A stretch of DNA of 17,308 nucleotides, from assembly GCA_035533815.1 (NCBI GenBank), contig DATLTB010000083.1:1-17308 (forward strand), read 5' to 3'. Shown here piece by piece: positions 1 to 7,106 of the stretch (within the stretch, counting starts at the first letter, position 1; every line of letters begins with the position of its first letter). The translations under genes and the position numbers were made by a program. The notes below the pieces were generated by a model. The model did not search any database and had not been told where the DNA came from. It was given only the letters and a program-made list of their open reading frames with translations. The stretch is from JANWKA01 sp035533815 (GTDB lineage: Bacteria; Bacteroidota; Bacteroidia; Chitinophagales; Chitinophagaceae).

Positions 1-1
1 C

Positions 2-394
2 ACCCTGGTCGTGGAGAATCTTGCTGTGAAGAACATGGTTAAAAACCATTATCTTGCTTTATCCATATCCGATGCGGGATGGGGGGAATTTGTCCGTCAA
101 CTGGAGTATAAATGCGACTGGTATGGTAAAAACCTGATCCGGATAGATCGGTTCTCCCCCAGTTCCAAGACCTGTTCCGGATGTGGTCATGTGCTGGATG
201 AGCTGGATTTGTCCGTCCGGGTATGGACCTGCCCGGGATGTTCCGAAATCCATGACCGGGATATCAATGCAGCGAAAAATATCAGAAAAATGGGATTACA
301 AACAGGGTGCGGCACATCCAAAGAGCCCGTGGAGCAGCGGCGGTTACGCCGGGCGAAGAAACGGGAAAGTATACAAACCCCAACAAGTATATAA
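2..394 (+). CDS. tnpB: TnpB (IS200/IS605 OrfB-type) RNA-guided nuclease, C-terminal part
   Basis: This is the C-terminal third of a TnpB protein; the reading frame is open at the left window edge, so the start lies outside. Visible are the RuvC-II block with its glutamate (VVENLAVKNM), the conserved stretch PSSKTCSGCG, a zinc ribbon of two CxxC pairs (CSGC and CPGC), and the RuvC-III block HDRDINAAKNI carrying the last catalytic aspartate. TnpB proteins are encoded in IS200/IS605 elements and are RNA-guided DNA endonucleases that use an omega RNA made from the element's right end. The tail after the RuvC-III block is basic. The conserved residues in the visible part are intact, but activity cannot be judged without the N-terminal half. 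Whether a tnpA partner exists upstream is unknown. The gene ends one codon before the open frame of a surface-protein fragment, which marks an insertion junction. Confidence 0.9.
   Translation, partial: TLVVENLAVKNMVKNHYLALSISDAGWGEFVRQLEYKCDWYGKNLIRIDRFSPSSKTCSGCGHVLDELDLSVRVWTCPGCSEIHDRDINAAKNIRKMGLQTGCGTSKEPVEQRRLRRAKKRESIQTPTSI
320..394 (+). ncRNA. Candidate omega RNA scaffold at the tnpB 3' end
   Basis: Two nested inverted repeats lie inside the last codons of tnpB. The inner hairpin is CGGCG (338-342), loop GTTA, CGCCG (347-351). The outer arms are CCCGT (326-330) and ACGGG (361-365). In the IS200/IS605 family the omega RNA overlaps the tnpB 3' end and runs to the transposon right end, with the guide lying just beyond. 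The nested structure at exactly this place fits that arrangement. The exact right end, and therefore the guide, is not determined. This is inference from position and folding, not a sequence-family match. Confidence 0.35.
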
Positions 395-1213
395 TTGCCT
401 AATTATTTCACTTTTTTTAAGGGGAGCACCAGTTTGGGTGGAACCCTTCCCGCCGCTGGAAACCTGATCCAACTGGAATATTTCTTTGACACGGATCCGG
501 GATTTGGTAATGGCAAAAAAGTGACTTTACCTGCAAATACAGTGGATTCTAATTTTAACTTTGCGGCCAATTTCCCCCTTTTAAGTGCGGGCAAGCATAA
601 CATTTATATCCGCGCTATGGATGGCTGGGGATTCACGGTGATTGACTCATTTACTACTACGGGTGTTGTACCCGTTACTTTGGTCAGTTTCACCGGGGAG
701 ACCGTGAAAGGGACCAGTGTCCTTCATTGGGAAACTTCCGCTGAATTAAATAATGAATATTTTGCCATACAGCGATCTGCAGATGCTGTTAACTTCACAC
801 AAATAGGGGAAGTTCCCGGTCATGGCACCTCCAATATAGACAATGAATACGTTTTTACGGATAATACCCCACAACTGAAAGGGGTTAATTATTACCGGCT
901 GGGGCAGACCGATTATGATGGACGGGTGAGTTTTTCCAAGATCATTGCCTTAAGTTTCGACCAGGGTCCTTCCCACTGGCAACTTTATCCGGACCCCACC
1001 GAAGGAATTCTGCACGTGGGCATGCCGAATAATGAGGACAGGGTCCAGGTGGAAGTACTGGACGGAGGAGGAAGACTACTGTTTTCAAAGCAATACAACA
1101 ATCCGGGTAACCGCCTGGATTTGGATACCAGGAGCCTGGAACCCGGGAACTATTTCCTGAAGATCATCCGGCCCGGAGGTAAAACCAGTACTTTACCCTT
1201 TTTGAAACAATAG
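395..1213 (+). CDS. Surface/secreted protein, 3' fragment with T9SS type A sorting domain
   Basis: This is the C-terminal part of a larger secreted protein. The frame is open from the tnpB stop codon at 392-394, with no credible start or signal peptide (the first possible start is a TTG), so I read it as a gene cut by the IS insertion. In order it shows: a module with EYFFDTDPGFGNG, a repeat type common in Bacteroidota adhesin-like proteins (about residues 25-85); a beta-sandwich-like linker starting VPVTLVSFTG and containing ELNNEYFAIQRS and NYYRLGQTDYDG (about 90-190); and a terminal domain from WQLYPDPTEG to the end (about 195-272) with the LEPGNYFLKI motif of Por/T9SS C-terminal domains. 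That domain directs export through the type IX secretion system and attachment to or release from the cell surface. The fragment is probably not expressed as a functional protein unless reached from a promoter in the IS. Confidence 0.8.
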   Translation: MPNYFTFFKGSTSLGGTLPAAGNLIQLEYFFDTDPGFGNGKKVTLPANTVDSNFNFAANFPLLSAGKHNIYIRAMDGWGFTVIDSFTTTGVVPVTLVSFTGETVKGTSVLHWETSAELNNEYFAIQRSADAVNFTQIGEVPGHGTSNIDNEYVFTDNTPQLKGVNYYRLGQTDYDGRVSFSKIIALSFDQGPSHWQLYPDPTEGILHVGMPNNEDRVQVEVLDGGGRLLFSKQYNNPGNRLDLDTRSLEPGNYFLKIIRPGGKTSTLPFLKQ

Positions 1214-1528
1214 ATTGTGCACAGGTCACCTGGAAGATACCAAAAACAGGGCCGATCAGTAACAAGGGGTATTGATTTCAGGAAAATGGGGGGAAAGGTG
1301 CTTACTGGAATTTCCCTGGGCAAGGTTTGAAACTATAACTGCTCATTTATTTTATCTGGTTTACCGGACTGTCATGCAGATCCAGGGCTAGGGCAGGATT
1401 GACTTTCCGGAGATCTTTCCCAGGACCTGGTATCCTGAAATATCCATTATCTGGATTATTTCGGATGATTTATACCATCAAGCCCTGATTTTTCCATTGG
1501 CCCAATTGGCATTATTTTTAGGGCCTCA
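1214..1528. other. Non-coding stretch without recognisable gene
   Basis: These 315 bases follow the surface-protein fragment and precede the membrane protein gene. I translated both strands in outline and saw no family motif and no long open frame. The only structure is the inverted repeat at its right edge (listed separately). Confidence 0.5.
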
Positions 1529-1537
1529 ATGCCAATT
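1504..1537 (+). promoter_or_regulatory. 10-bp inverted repeat spanning the start codon
   Basis: AATTGGCATT (1504-1513) is the exact reverse complement of AATGCCAATT (1528-1537), with a 14-base spacer. The right arm contains the ATG at 1529. In RNA this would form a stem that buries that start, while an alternative in-frame ATG at 1538 lies just outside it. It could be a translational control hairpin or an operator, or simply show that 1538 is the true start. Confidence 0.35.
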
Positions 1538-3052
1538 ATGCCAGATTTCTCCCTGCCCCATTTCCTGAAAAATAATGTGGACTCCTTTTTAGCCGCTTTG
1601 GCAGGGATATTCATTATTTATTTATATACCCTCCATAGCGGTATCGGGCTATCTCCGGACTCCATTACTTATATGTCCACCGCTGAAAATCTGCATACCA
1701 GTGGGAAACTGGTGGATTTTAGCGGGTACCCCGTGATGGAATTTCCGGCAGGGTATCCGTTTTTTCTGGCCGGATTGATTTACCTCACCGGCCATGACCC
1801 CCAGTGGTTTGCCCCTGCAATTAATGCCGGTTTGTTTGCCCTGGTCATCCTGACCAGCGGATGGATAATGGATCGTTTTACAACAACGTCAACATGGTAT
1901 AAAAGGGCTATCCTCAGTTGTATTGTCCTCAGTCCCGGTATACTCGAAGTATATTCCATGCTATGGTCAGAAACTATTTTCATATTGCTGGCCCTTTTTT
2001 TCTTTCTTGCCCTGCACCGGTTCCTGGATAAACAGGACAATAAAAGCCTGCTGGGTATGATCTGTCTGGCAGCCATGGCTTGTGTGGTCCGCCTGATTGG
2101 CGTGACTTTATTGGCGACTGGGATTATTTTGATATTGGCCTATCCAGGACGCCGGATAATACGGAAAATCCGGACCGCATGTGTATTGGGAGCTGGAGGT
2201 TCGGTCCTCCTTATCCTGAACCTGGTCCATAATGAGATCATCAGCGGCACCCTGGCAGGACATCGGGAGAAATCCATACGGCCTTTCTGGGAAAACCTGC
2301 ATTATTTCGGGTCCGTACTTCATGACTGGCTGATTTTCTGGAATAATAGCACCGCATTGTCTATTTGCCTAACCATACTGGTGGCTGGGGGGCTGAGTCT
2401 GCTGGCCATTCAACAGGTGATCAGTAGAAAGCATTTCGGTTCCCAGCAGCAGATCACCCTGGTATTTTTTGCCGTGTACGCCATAACTATATTGATTGTT
2501 AGCGGCATTTCCAAGTTTGAGCGGATTGACAGCCGCCTGATCAGTCCCTTATTCATTCCAATGCTTTGGGGAGCAACTTCCTGGATTCCTGCTCAGTGGA
2601 GCCGGTCAACTCCCATCAGGCGAAGATGGTTGATGGGGGGTTGTTTGGTCTTATTTCTGGGTTTCCAGACCAATCAGCTGATGGCTGATTATGCGAATTA
2701 TGATGGGATCAAAGATGCTGGAATCCCGGGATACGCAGAAGATTCCTGGCAGCAATCACCTACCGTCCAATACCTGAAACAGCATATCCGTGGATTTCAT
2801 GCCGGGTATACCATTTACACTGATGCAGATGATGCCATATTTTTTTTCACAGGCGAACATGCCGTTTTATTGCCTCACAAAGATTCCCCGGGAGATATAG
2901 CCGATTTTTATGCAGATCCCCATTATTACATTGTCTGGTTTAATGATGGGTATGATCCCGATTTGATCAGCATGCACAATATCCTGGCTAAGGAACATCC
3001 GGTTGTGCTGGCAAGCTTTGTAGATGGAATCATTTATATATATCCCCGATAA
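1529..3052 (+). CDS. GT-C-like integral membrane glycosyltransferase (PMT/ArnT type), putative
   Basis: This is a polytopic inner-membrane protein of about 507 residues. The N-terminus has one hydrophobic segment (about 20-36), followed by an external loop with an aspartate in SPDSITYM (D44) and the stretch FPAGYPFFLAGL, an arrangement typical of GT-C glycosyltransferases, whose first-loop acidic residue is catalytic. Many further hydrophobic segments follow to about residue 385 (for example 78-95, 125-160, 173-206, 218-230, 276-293, 312-328 and 340-350). A soluble C-terminal part of about 120 residues follows. GT-C enzymes use lipid-linked sugars to modify lipids or proteins on the outer face of the membrane. 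The substrate cannot be deduced, and no glycan cluster surrounds it. The start at 1529 is the longest reasonable one; the ATG at 1538 is an alternative because of the inverted repeat over 1529. The gene is convergent with the aldo/keto reductase. Confidence 0.7.
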   Translation: MPIMPDFSLPHFLKNNVDSFLAALAGIFIIYLYTLHSGIGLSPDSITYMSTAENLHTSGKLVDFSGYPVMEFPAGYPFFLAGLIYLTGHDPQWFAPAINAGLFALVILTSGWIMDRFTTTSTWYKRAILSCIVLSPGILEVYSMLWSETIFILLALFFFLALHRFLDKQDNKSLLGMICLAAMACVVRLIGVTLLATGIILILAYPGRRIIRKIRTACVLGAGGSVLLILNLVHNEIISGTLAGHREKSIRPFWENLHYFGSVLHDWLIFWNNSTALSICLTILVAGGLSLLAIQQVISRKHFGSQQQITLVFFAVYAITILIVSGISKFERIDSRLISPLFIPMLWGATSWIPAQWSRSTPIRRRWLMGGCLVLFLGFQTNQLMADYANYDGIKDAGIPGYAEDSWQQSPTVQYLKQHIRGFHAGYTIYTDADDAIFFFTGEHAVLLPHKDSPGDIADFYADPHYYIVWFNDGYDPDLISMHNILAKEHPVVLASFVDGIIYIYPR

Positions 3053-3098
3053 GCCTTGGCCACCCCTTGCAGTCCCTGATCGGCTGGGGTTTGTGCTA

Positions 3099-4049
3099 TC
3101 AGGAACTGGCTTGATCAAGCATATTCATGGCATGTGCATTCAACTTCAGGGAAGCACCCTGTATCAATCCCTTAAGCTGATCTGCAGAGGTGGAACTTGC
3201 AATAGGGGCCACTATAGTAGGTCTGGATATCAGCCAGGCCAGCGCAATGGCTGCCTGGGAAACGCTATATTCTTCCGCCACCTTATCCAGGGCATCCAGT
3301 ATCTTCATTCCCCTTTCATTCATGTACTGGAGGGCTCCCTTCCCCCTGGGGGTTTTAGATAAGTCTGCTTCAGTCCGGAATTTACCGGAGAGAAATCCAC
3401 CAGCCAGCGAATAATAGGGGATAACTCCCAAATTTTTTTCCAGGCAAAGAGGAAGCAGGCCGGTTTCAAAAGTTTGGCGGCTGTACAGGTTATATTCCGG
3501 CTGAAGGGACTCATAGCGGGGATATCCGTGAATGCTGGATAATTCCAGGGCTTTTTCCAGCCGTTCCGCACTGAAATTGGAAGCCCCGATAGCCCGGACT
3601 TTTCCACTCTTGATCAAGATCTGGAAGGCTTCGAGGGTTTCTTCTATTGGTGTGGAAGGATCATCATAATGGGCCTGATAGAGGTCAATATATTCTGTCT
3701 GGAGCCGTTGCAGGGATTCATCCGCAGAATGAATGATATGTTTGCGGGAAAGATCCTTTTTGCCCTGACCCATATCGGATCCTACCTTGGTAGCAATCAC
3801 CAGGGACTGCCTGTCTTTTCTTCCCTTAAGCCATTTCCCGATCAGTTGTTCAGATTCTCCACCCTTATTGCCAGGAACCCAACGCGAATACGAATCTGCC
3901 GTATCGATCATGTTGAATCCTTCCGCTGCAAAAAGATCCAGTAGGCTGAAGACCTCGGATTCCCGGGTTACTGTCCAGCCAAAGACATTCCCGCCAAATA
4001 TTAAAGGGGATACCTGTATGCCAGTTTTTCCCAATAGCCGTTTCTCCAT
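3099..4049 (-). CDS. Aldo/keto reductase
   Basis: This 316-residue protein is a full-length aldo/keto reductase, a cytoplasmic NADPH-dependent (beta/alpha)8-barrel oxidoreductase acting on carbonyl compounds. It opens with the family's first strands (MEKRLLGKTGIQVSPLIFGG). The catalytic tetrad is present: D49 and Y54 in MIDTADSYS, K88 in IATKVG and H127 in LYQAHYDD. The family signature GKVRAIGASNFS follows. The C-terminal cofactor-binding region has VAPIASSTSADQLKGL. The longer sequence of this type (YSRWVPGNKGGESE after the tyrosine) resembles the YajO/Tas-like or potassium-channel-beta-like branch of the family, whose physiological substrates are mostly unknown. The gene stands alone, divergent from the outer-membrane barrel gene and convergent with the GT-C-like gene. 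Nothing appears damaged. Confidence 0.9.
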   Translation of the reverse strand: MEKRLLGKTGIQVSPLIFGGNVFGWTVTRESEVFSLLDLFAAEGFNMIDTADSYSRWVPGNKGGESEQLIGKWLKGRKDRQSLVIATKVGSDMGQGKKDLSRKHIIHSADESLQRLQTEYIDLYQAHYDDPSTPIEETLEAFQILIKSGKVRAIGASNFSAERLEKALELSSIHGYPRYESLQPEYNLYSRQTFETGLLPLCLEKNLGVIPYYSLAGGFLSGKFRTEADLSKTPRGKGALQYMNERGMKILDALDKVAEEYSVSQAAIALAWLISRPTIVAPIASSTSADQLKGLIQGASLKLNAHAMNMLDQASS

Positions 4050-4353
4050 CCGGGCATAATTGTATCAGTGAACCCCCACCAATGCACAATCATCCTGCCA
4101 AACTCCGGGGATATATTAAACCTAAGAGCCGGATTTTCAGGAACTTGGATAAAATGCCTATTTTTGATGGGATTATTTTGTGAAAATTCCATGGGGACCC
4201 TCACAAGGACCCTCACAAGGACTGGCTGCATTTGTGATGAATGGGTTAAACTATACTATGCTGAATAGTCTAATTTCCGGATAAAGCAGTTTTGAAAAAT
4301 TCCTAGTTGTCAGCCCTTTACACAGTATCCTTGATGAGAAATATTGTTGGCCT
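4050..4353. other. Divergent intergenic region
   Basis: These 304 bases separate the divergent aldo/keto reductase and outer-membrane barrel genes and should carry both promoters. I could not fix a convincing Bacteroidota -33/-7 promoter. The one clear structure is a short tandem repeat at 4195-4222. Open frames here are short and lack family motifs. Confidence 0.5.
4195..4222. repeat. 12-bp tandem repeat, 2.3 copies
   Basis: The unit GGACCCTCACAA occurs twice in direct succession, followed by GGAC of a third copy. It lies in the divergent intergenic region, about 130 bases ahead of the barrel gene. The copies are identical, so either recent slippage or paired protein-binding sites would explain it. 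Confidence 0.8.
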
Positions 4354-5607
4354 GTGAACCCTGCAGTCAAGTTATCCCTGTTTTTGCTTCTGGGTTTAGG
4401 GTTTTATGTTAGTGCCTGTGGCCAAGTCAGGGATACTGCCGTAATCAGGACAAAGGAAGTTAAAAGGCATCAGAACTTTATCCTGCCCATTAACAAACAG
4501 GTCGATATGATTGGGATTGTAACCCATTTTATCGGAAGGGATTCTATCAGGAATAGGGATTCTGCAGTAACTGATGACCACCGCCTTCATTTTTCTGCCA
4601 TCCCGGCAGTTGGGTATACCTTGCTGACGGGTTTTGCTGGCATTGGAGCCGCCAATTTGGTCTTTAATACGGGAAAGAGCACCCAACTCAATCAGTCCAG
4701 CATCCTGACCAGTATCACCTATTCGCAGTTCCGTCAGGTGATCCTGCCCCTGCAGGCTGATATCTGGTCCCCGAATGATAAATACAATTTCCAGACTGAT
4801 TGGCGCTATTTGGAATACCCTTCCTATACCTATGGCCTTGGAGGATTCACCAAATTGAAGGATGCTTATGCCATTTATTACAATTATCTGAGGTTTTACC
4901 AGAGTATTAGCCGTTCAATAGGTAAGAATATATATCTGGGCATTGGGTATGACCTGGATTATTTGTGGAATATCGAACAACTTGATCCTCCGGTTGGCGT
5001 GCAGACGGATTTTGATCAATACGGCTTTTACCCCATTGAAAAAGCTTCCGGAATTACCCTCAACCTGCTTTATGACACCCGGGGAAATCCGATTAATCCC
5101 CTGGGGGGCGGCTATGCCCACCTGGTCTACAGGACCAATTTCACTTTCTTAGGCAGCTCCAGTAACTGGCAGTCTGTCCAGGTTGACCTGCGGAAGTATT
5201 TCAGATTATCAAAGTACAATGAGAATGTATTGGCGCTTTGGAGTTTTGACTGGTTTACCCTGGGGGGTGTCCCTCCCTACCTGCTGTTGCCCAGCACAGG
5301 CTGGGATCCATACAACAATACGGGTCGTGGCTATATACAAGGCCGTTTCCGGGGAAAGGACATGCTTTACCTGGAGTCAGAATTTCGTTTTGGGATAACC
5401 CGGAATGGCTTTCTGGGAGGGGTGATATTTGCAAATGCCCAATCGTTCAGTGAAACCAACTCAGGTGAATTTGAGGTCATAGCTCCGGGAGCAGGGCTGG
5501 GCATTCGTATCCGGTTAAATAAATTTTCCCGGACAAACCTGGCACTGGATTATGGTTTTGGAATAGGTTCCCAGGGGTTTGCCGTTAACCTGGGTGAAGT
5601 ATTTTAG
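4354..5607 (+). CDS. Omp85/BamA-like outer-membrane beta-barrel protein without POTRA domains
   Basis: This protein of about 417 residues resembles the C-terminal barrel of the Omp85 superfamily. A signal peptide covers about residues 1-23 (hydrophobic LSLFLLLGLGFYVSAC). VSAC resembles a lipobox, so lipid attachment at C22 is possible, though cleavage by signal peptidase I is equally likely. There is no POTRA repeat. The rest alternates short amphipathic strands, with the motif TGRGYIQGRFRGKDMLYLES matching the conserved last-strands region of BamA/TamA-type barrels (loop 6 RGF-like arginine), and LLYDTRGNPINPLGGGY matching the typical early barrel motif. It ends in phenylalanine, as many outer-membrane proteins do. 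The start is a GTG at 4354; no in-frame ATG gives a signal peptide. A role in outer-membrane transport or assembly is only a family-level guess. It stands alone, convergent with the GH3 remnant. Confidence 0.75.
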   Translation: MNPAVKLSLFLLLGLGFYVSACGQVRDTAVIRTKEVKRHQNFILPINKQVDMIGIVTHFIGRDSIRNRDSAVTDDHRLHFSAIPAVGYTLLTGFAGIGAANLVFNTGKSTQLNQSSILTSITYSQFRQVILPLQADIWSPNDKYNFQTDWRYLEYPSYTYGLGGFTKLKDAYAIYYNYLRFYQSISRSIGKNIYLGIGYDLDYLWNIEQLDPPVGVQTDFDQYGFYPIEKASGITLNLLYDTRGNPINPLGGGYAHLVYRTNFTFLGSSSNWQSVQVDLRKYFRLSKYNENVLALWSFDWFTLGGVPPYLLLPSTGWDPYNNTGRGYIQGRFRGKDMLYLESEFRFGITRNGFLGGVIFANAQSFSETNSGEFEVIAPGAGLGIRIRLNKFSRTNLALDYGFGIGSQGFAVNLGEVF

Positions 5608-5620
5608 TTGTTTTCTTTGC

Positions 5621-6190
5621 CTAGGACAATCCCCATTCAAACGGATAAAGCGGATGTTTGGAATCATAACGAACATCCTCCAGTTGCTTACGTACGGCTT
5701 CCATGTAAAAAGGTAGTTCGAATGGAAGTTGTCTCCCGGGTTGTACTTGCCGAAAATGGAATCCATGACAGCGGCACCACTGCTGCCGAAATCCACCCAC
5801 AATCCTTTTCAGGCTTCATTGATCTCCGGGATGACTGCAGGGCGCTCCATATGAATATCTACCAGGTTACTCTTTTTAGCAGGCGTAGGATACCATCCAG
5901 TTTTTTACCTTTGAAATCCAGGTCTCCGTGGTGGAACCCTGGGACATGGGAAATTTCCAATAGAGTAAAATGGGGTACTGTGCCGGATAATGGCAATATC
6001 CGCTTATTCAGGATTGTTCACCACCTGCCCGTAATTGGCTGCTGTATTCGGGTTGGTAATTTTAATGAATATCTTCAGTTTATGCGGCGGCAGGGGAAAT
6101 ATTTTGGCATTCCCGATACGGATATTATTTAGCAAAAAGATTGCCCAGTGCGGGGAAATTCCCCGGCTTTGCAGGAACCGGATTACCTGC
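5621..6190 (-). pseudogene. GH3 family beta-glucosidase, decayed C-terminal remnant
   Basis: On the minus strand the C-terminal domain of a glycoside hydrolase family 3 enzyme can be pieced together across at least three frames. In order: IFLLNN with IGNAKIFPL (compare SIVLLKN and ILPL), NYGQVVNNPE then a stop then ADIAIIR, shift, GFHHGDLDFKGKKLDGIL, shift, LVDIHMERPAVIPEINEA then TGA, shift, VDFGSSGAAVMDSIFGKYNP, shift, ELPFYMEAVRKQLEDVRYDS and finally HPLYPFEWGLS with stop at 5621-5623. These are the conserved C-terminal blocks of GH3 beta-glucosidases, which release terminal glucose from oligosaccharides and are usually periplasmic. At least four frameshifts and two internal stops show that it is dead. 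The N-terminal catalytic domain is missing; the trace fades at about 6190, next to a transposase fragment. The boundary is approximate. Confidence 0.85.
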
Positions 6191-6229
6191 AATACTATCC
6201 GCAAAAAATGCACGATAAATTTCCCATTA

Positions 6230-6640
6230 TTATGAATTATTGATCAATTCCTGAACTACCTTCCATTCTCCGCTTAGATAGGTGGATCTCAGGTTAGCCA
6301 TATATTAGAGCCCTAATTTGGTACATCGTTGCCCTGATAGTTTCAGTCGCTGCTGAATCACCTGTCTGTTGGCTGATTCAATTGGCTCTGAACCTATCAA
6401 TAAATGCTGTTTACGGAAACTACCATATTGCATTATGGATGTATGGATGATAAAATAGTTGACTTCCTTTTTCAATTCCCCTGCTTGTCTGGGATATCTT
6501 TTAGCCAGCCAGCTCAATTCTTTGATCACTGCCTGCACGTCATCTTTAAACAACATGTTCTCCTGTAAAACCAGCCAGGCATGCTTTTCTGCTTTTTGCT
6601 GTCCGAACGCATTATGGAAAGCTTTCCATAATGCGTTCGG
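6230..6640 (-). pseudogene. ISKra4-like transposase, C-terminal fragment with internal stop
   Basis: This is the C-terminal part of a DDE-type transposase. Readable blocks are FGQQKAEKHAWLVLQEN, ELKKEVNYF, LIGSEPIESANRQVIQQ and RLKLSGQRCTKLG. The GS-x-x-IES and QQRLKLSGQRW-like motifs are those of ISKra4-type transposases, whose last acidic catalytic residue lies in the IES motif. A TAA at 6305-6307 interrupts the frame, but the same frame continues with YMANLRSTYLSGEWKVVQEL to TAA at 6230-6232, which fits the normal C-terminus. The N-terminal part is gone: the coding sequence stops abruptly at the palindrome 6603-6640. Family assignment is by motif only. Confidence 0.75.
6603..6640. repeat. 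Perfect 38-bp palindrome at transposase junction
   Basis: The arm CCGAACGCATTATGGAAAG is followed without spacer by its exact reverse complement CTTTCCATAATGCGTTCGG. Both strands therefore read the same peptide, NALWKAFHNAFG, in the frames of two different transposases. It forms the exact boundary between a minus-strand ISKra4-like fragment and a plus-strand IS1634-like fragment. A spacerless palindrome of this length is unusual and suggests an inverted-duplication rearrangement. Confidence 0.95.
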
Positions 6641-6997
6641 AGAAATAAAAGGCACACTCACAACACGTCCTGTATTCCACTGCACCGACAAACGGATCAC
6701 CGGTCATTTGGTATTATGCTTTTTGGCTTATTATCTGGAAGTCCAACTCACTAATAAGCTGAGAGAACAATCCCTCAAACTGGAATCAAAATCAAAAGAA
6801 GACAAAACAGTCAAGGAGTGGCAATTAACTGTAGGGCAATTATGACTGAACTATTCACTGTCATGGCAGTTCCGGTAAAAATTAAAGCAATCACCTATTG
6901 GATCCGAACTGATATTCCCCCAAACACCAGCCACCTGATCAAGTACATAGGCATGCGAACACCTCTCAAGTTACTACGCCAGACTACGGAAATGTAG
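6633..6997 (+). pseudogene. IS1634-family-like transposase, C-terminal fragment with frameshift
   Basis: On the plus strand, starting at the palindrome, the frame reads FGEIKGTLTTRPVFH, then DKRITGHLVLCFLAYYLE. This is the conserved C-terminal region of IS1634-type (IS4 superfamily) transposases: RP-x-(Y/F)-H, then RI-x-GH, then CFLAL-x-LE. The frame stops at 6843-6845 (GQL then TGA). A -1 shift continues the protein from 6842 with FTVMAVPVKIKAITYWIRT and LIKYIGMRTPLKLL to TAG at 6995-6997, which matches the LRT...LGI-x-P ending of the family. The N-terminal DDE core is missing, so this is a dead fragment. The left limit inside the palindrome is approximate. Confidence 0.75.
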
Positions 6998-7106
6998 TGG
7001 CAAAGAAGATTTACTTTGTTGATTGTCAGTTATTTATGAGCAACATGTGTCAAACTCAGGTTTGGTGGATTGTTTCAGATTAATTTTTGATTTAAATTTA
7101 GGAAAT

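Noticed and set aside
5608..6132. Plus-strand open frame of 174 codons after the barrel gene
   Set aside because: It starts at a TTG, shows no family motifs, and lies antisense to clear GH3 beta-glucosidase blocks; it is a shadow of the pseudogene.
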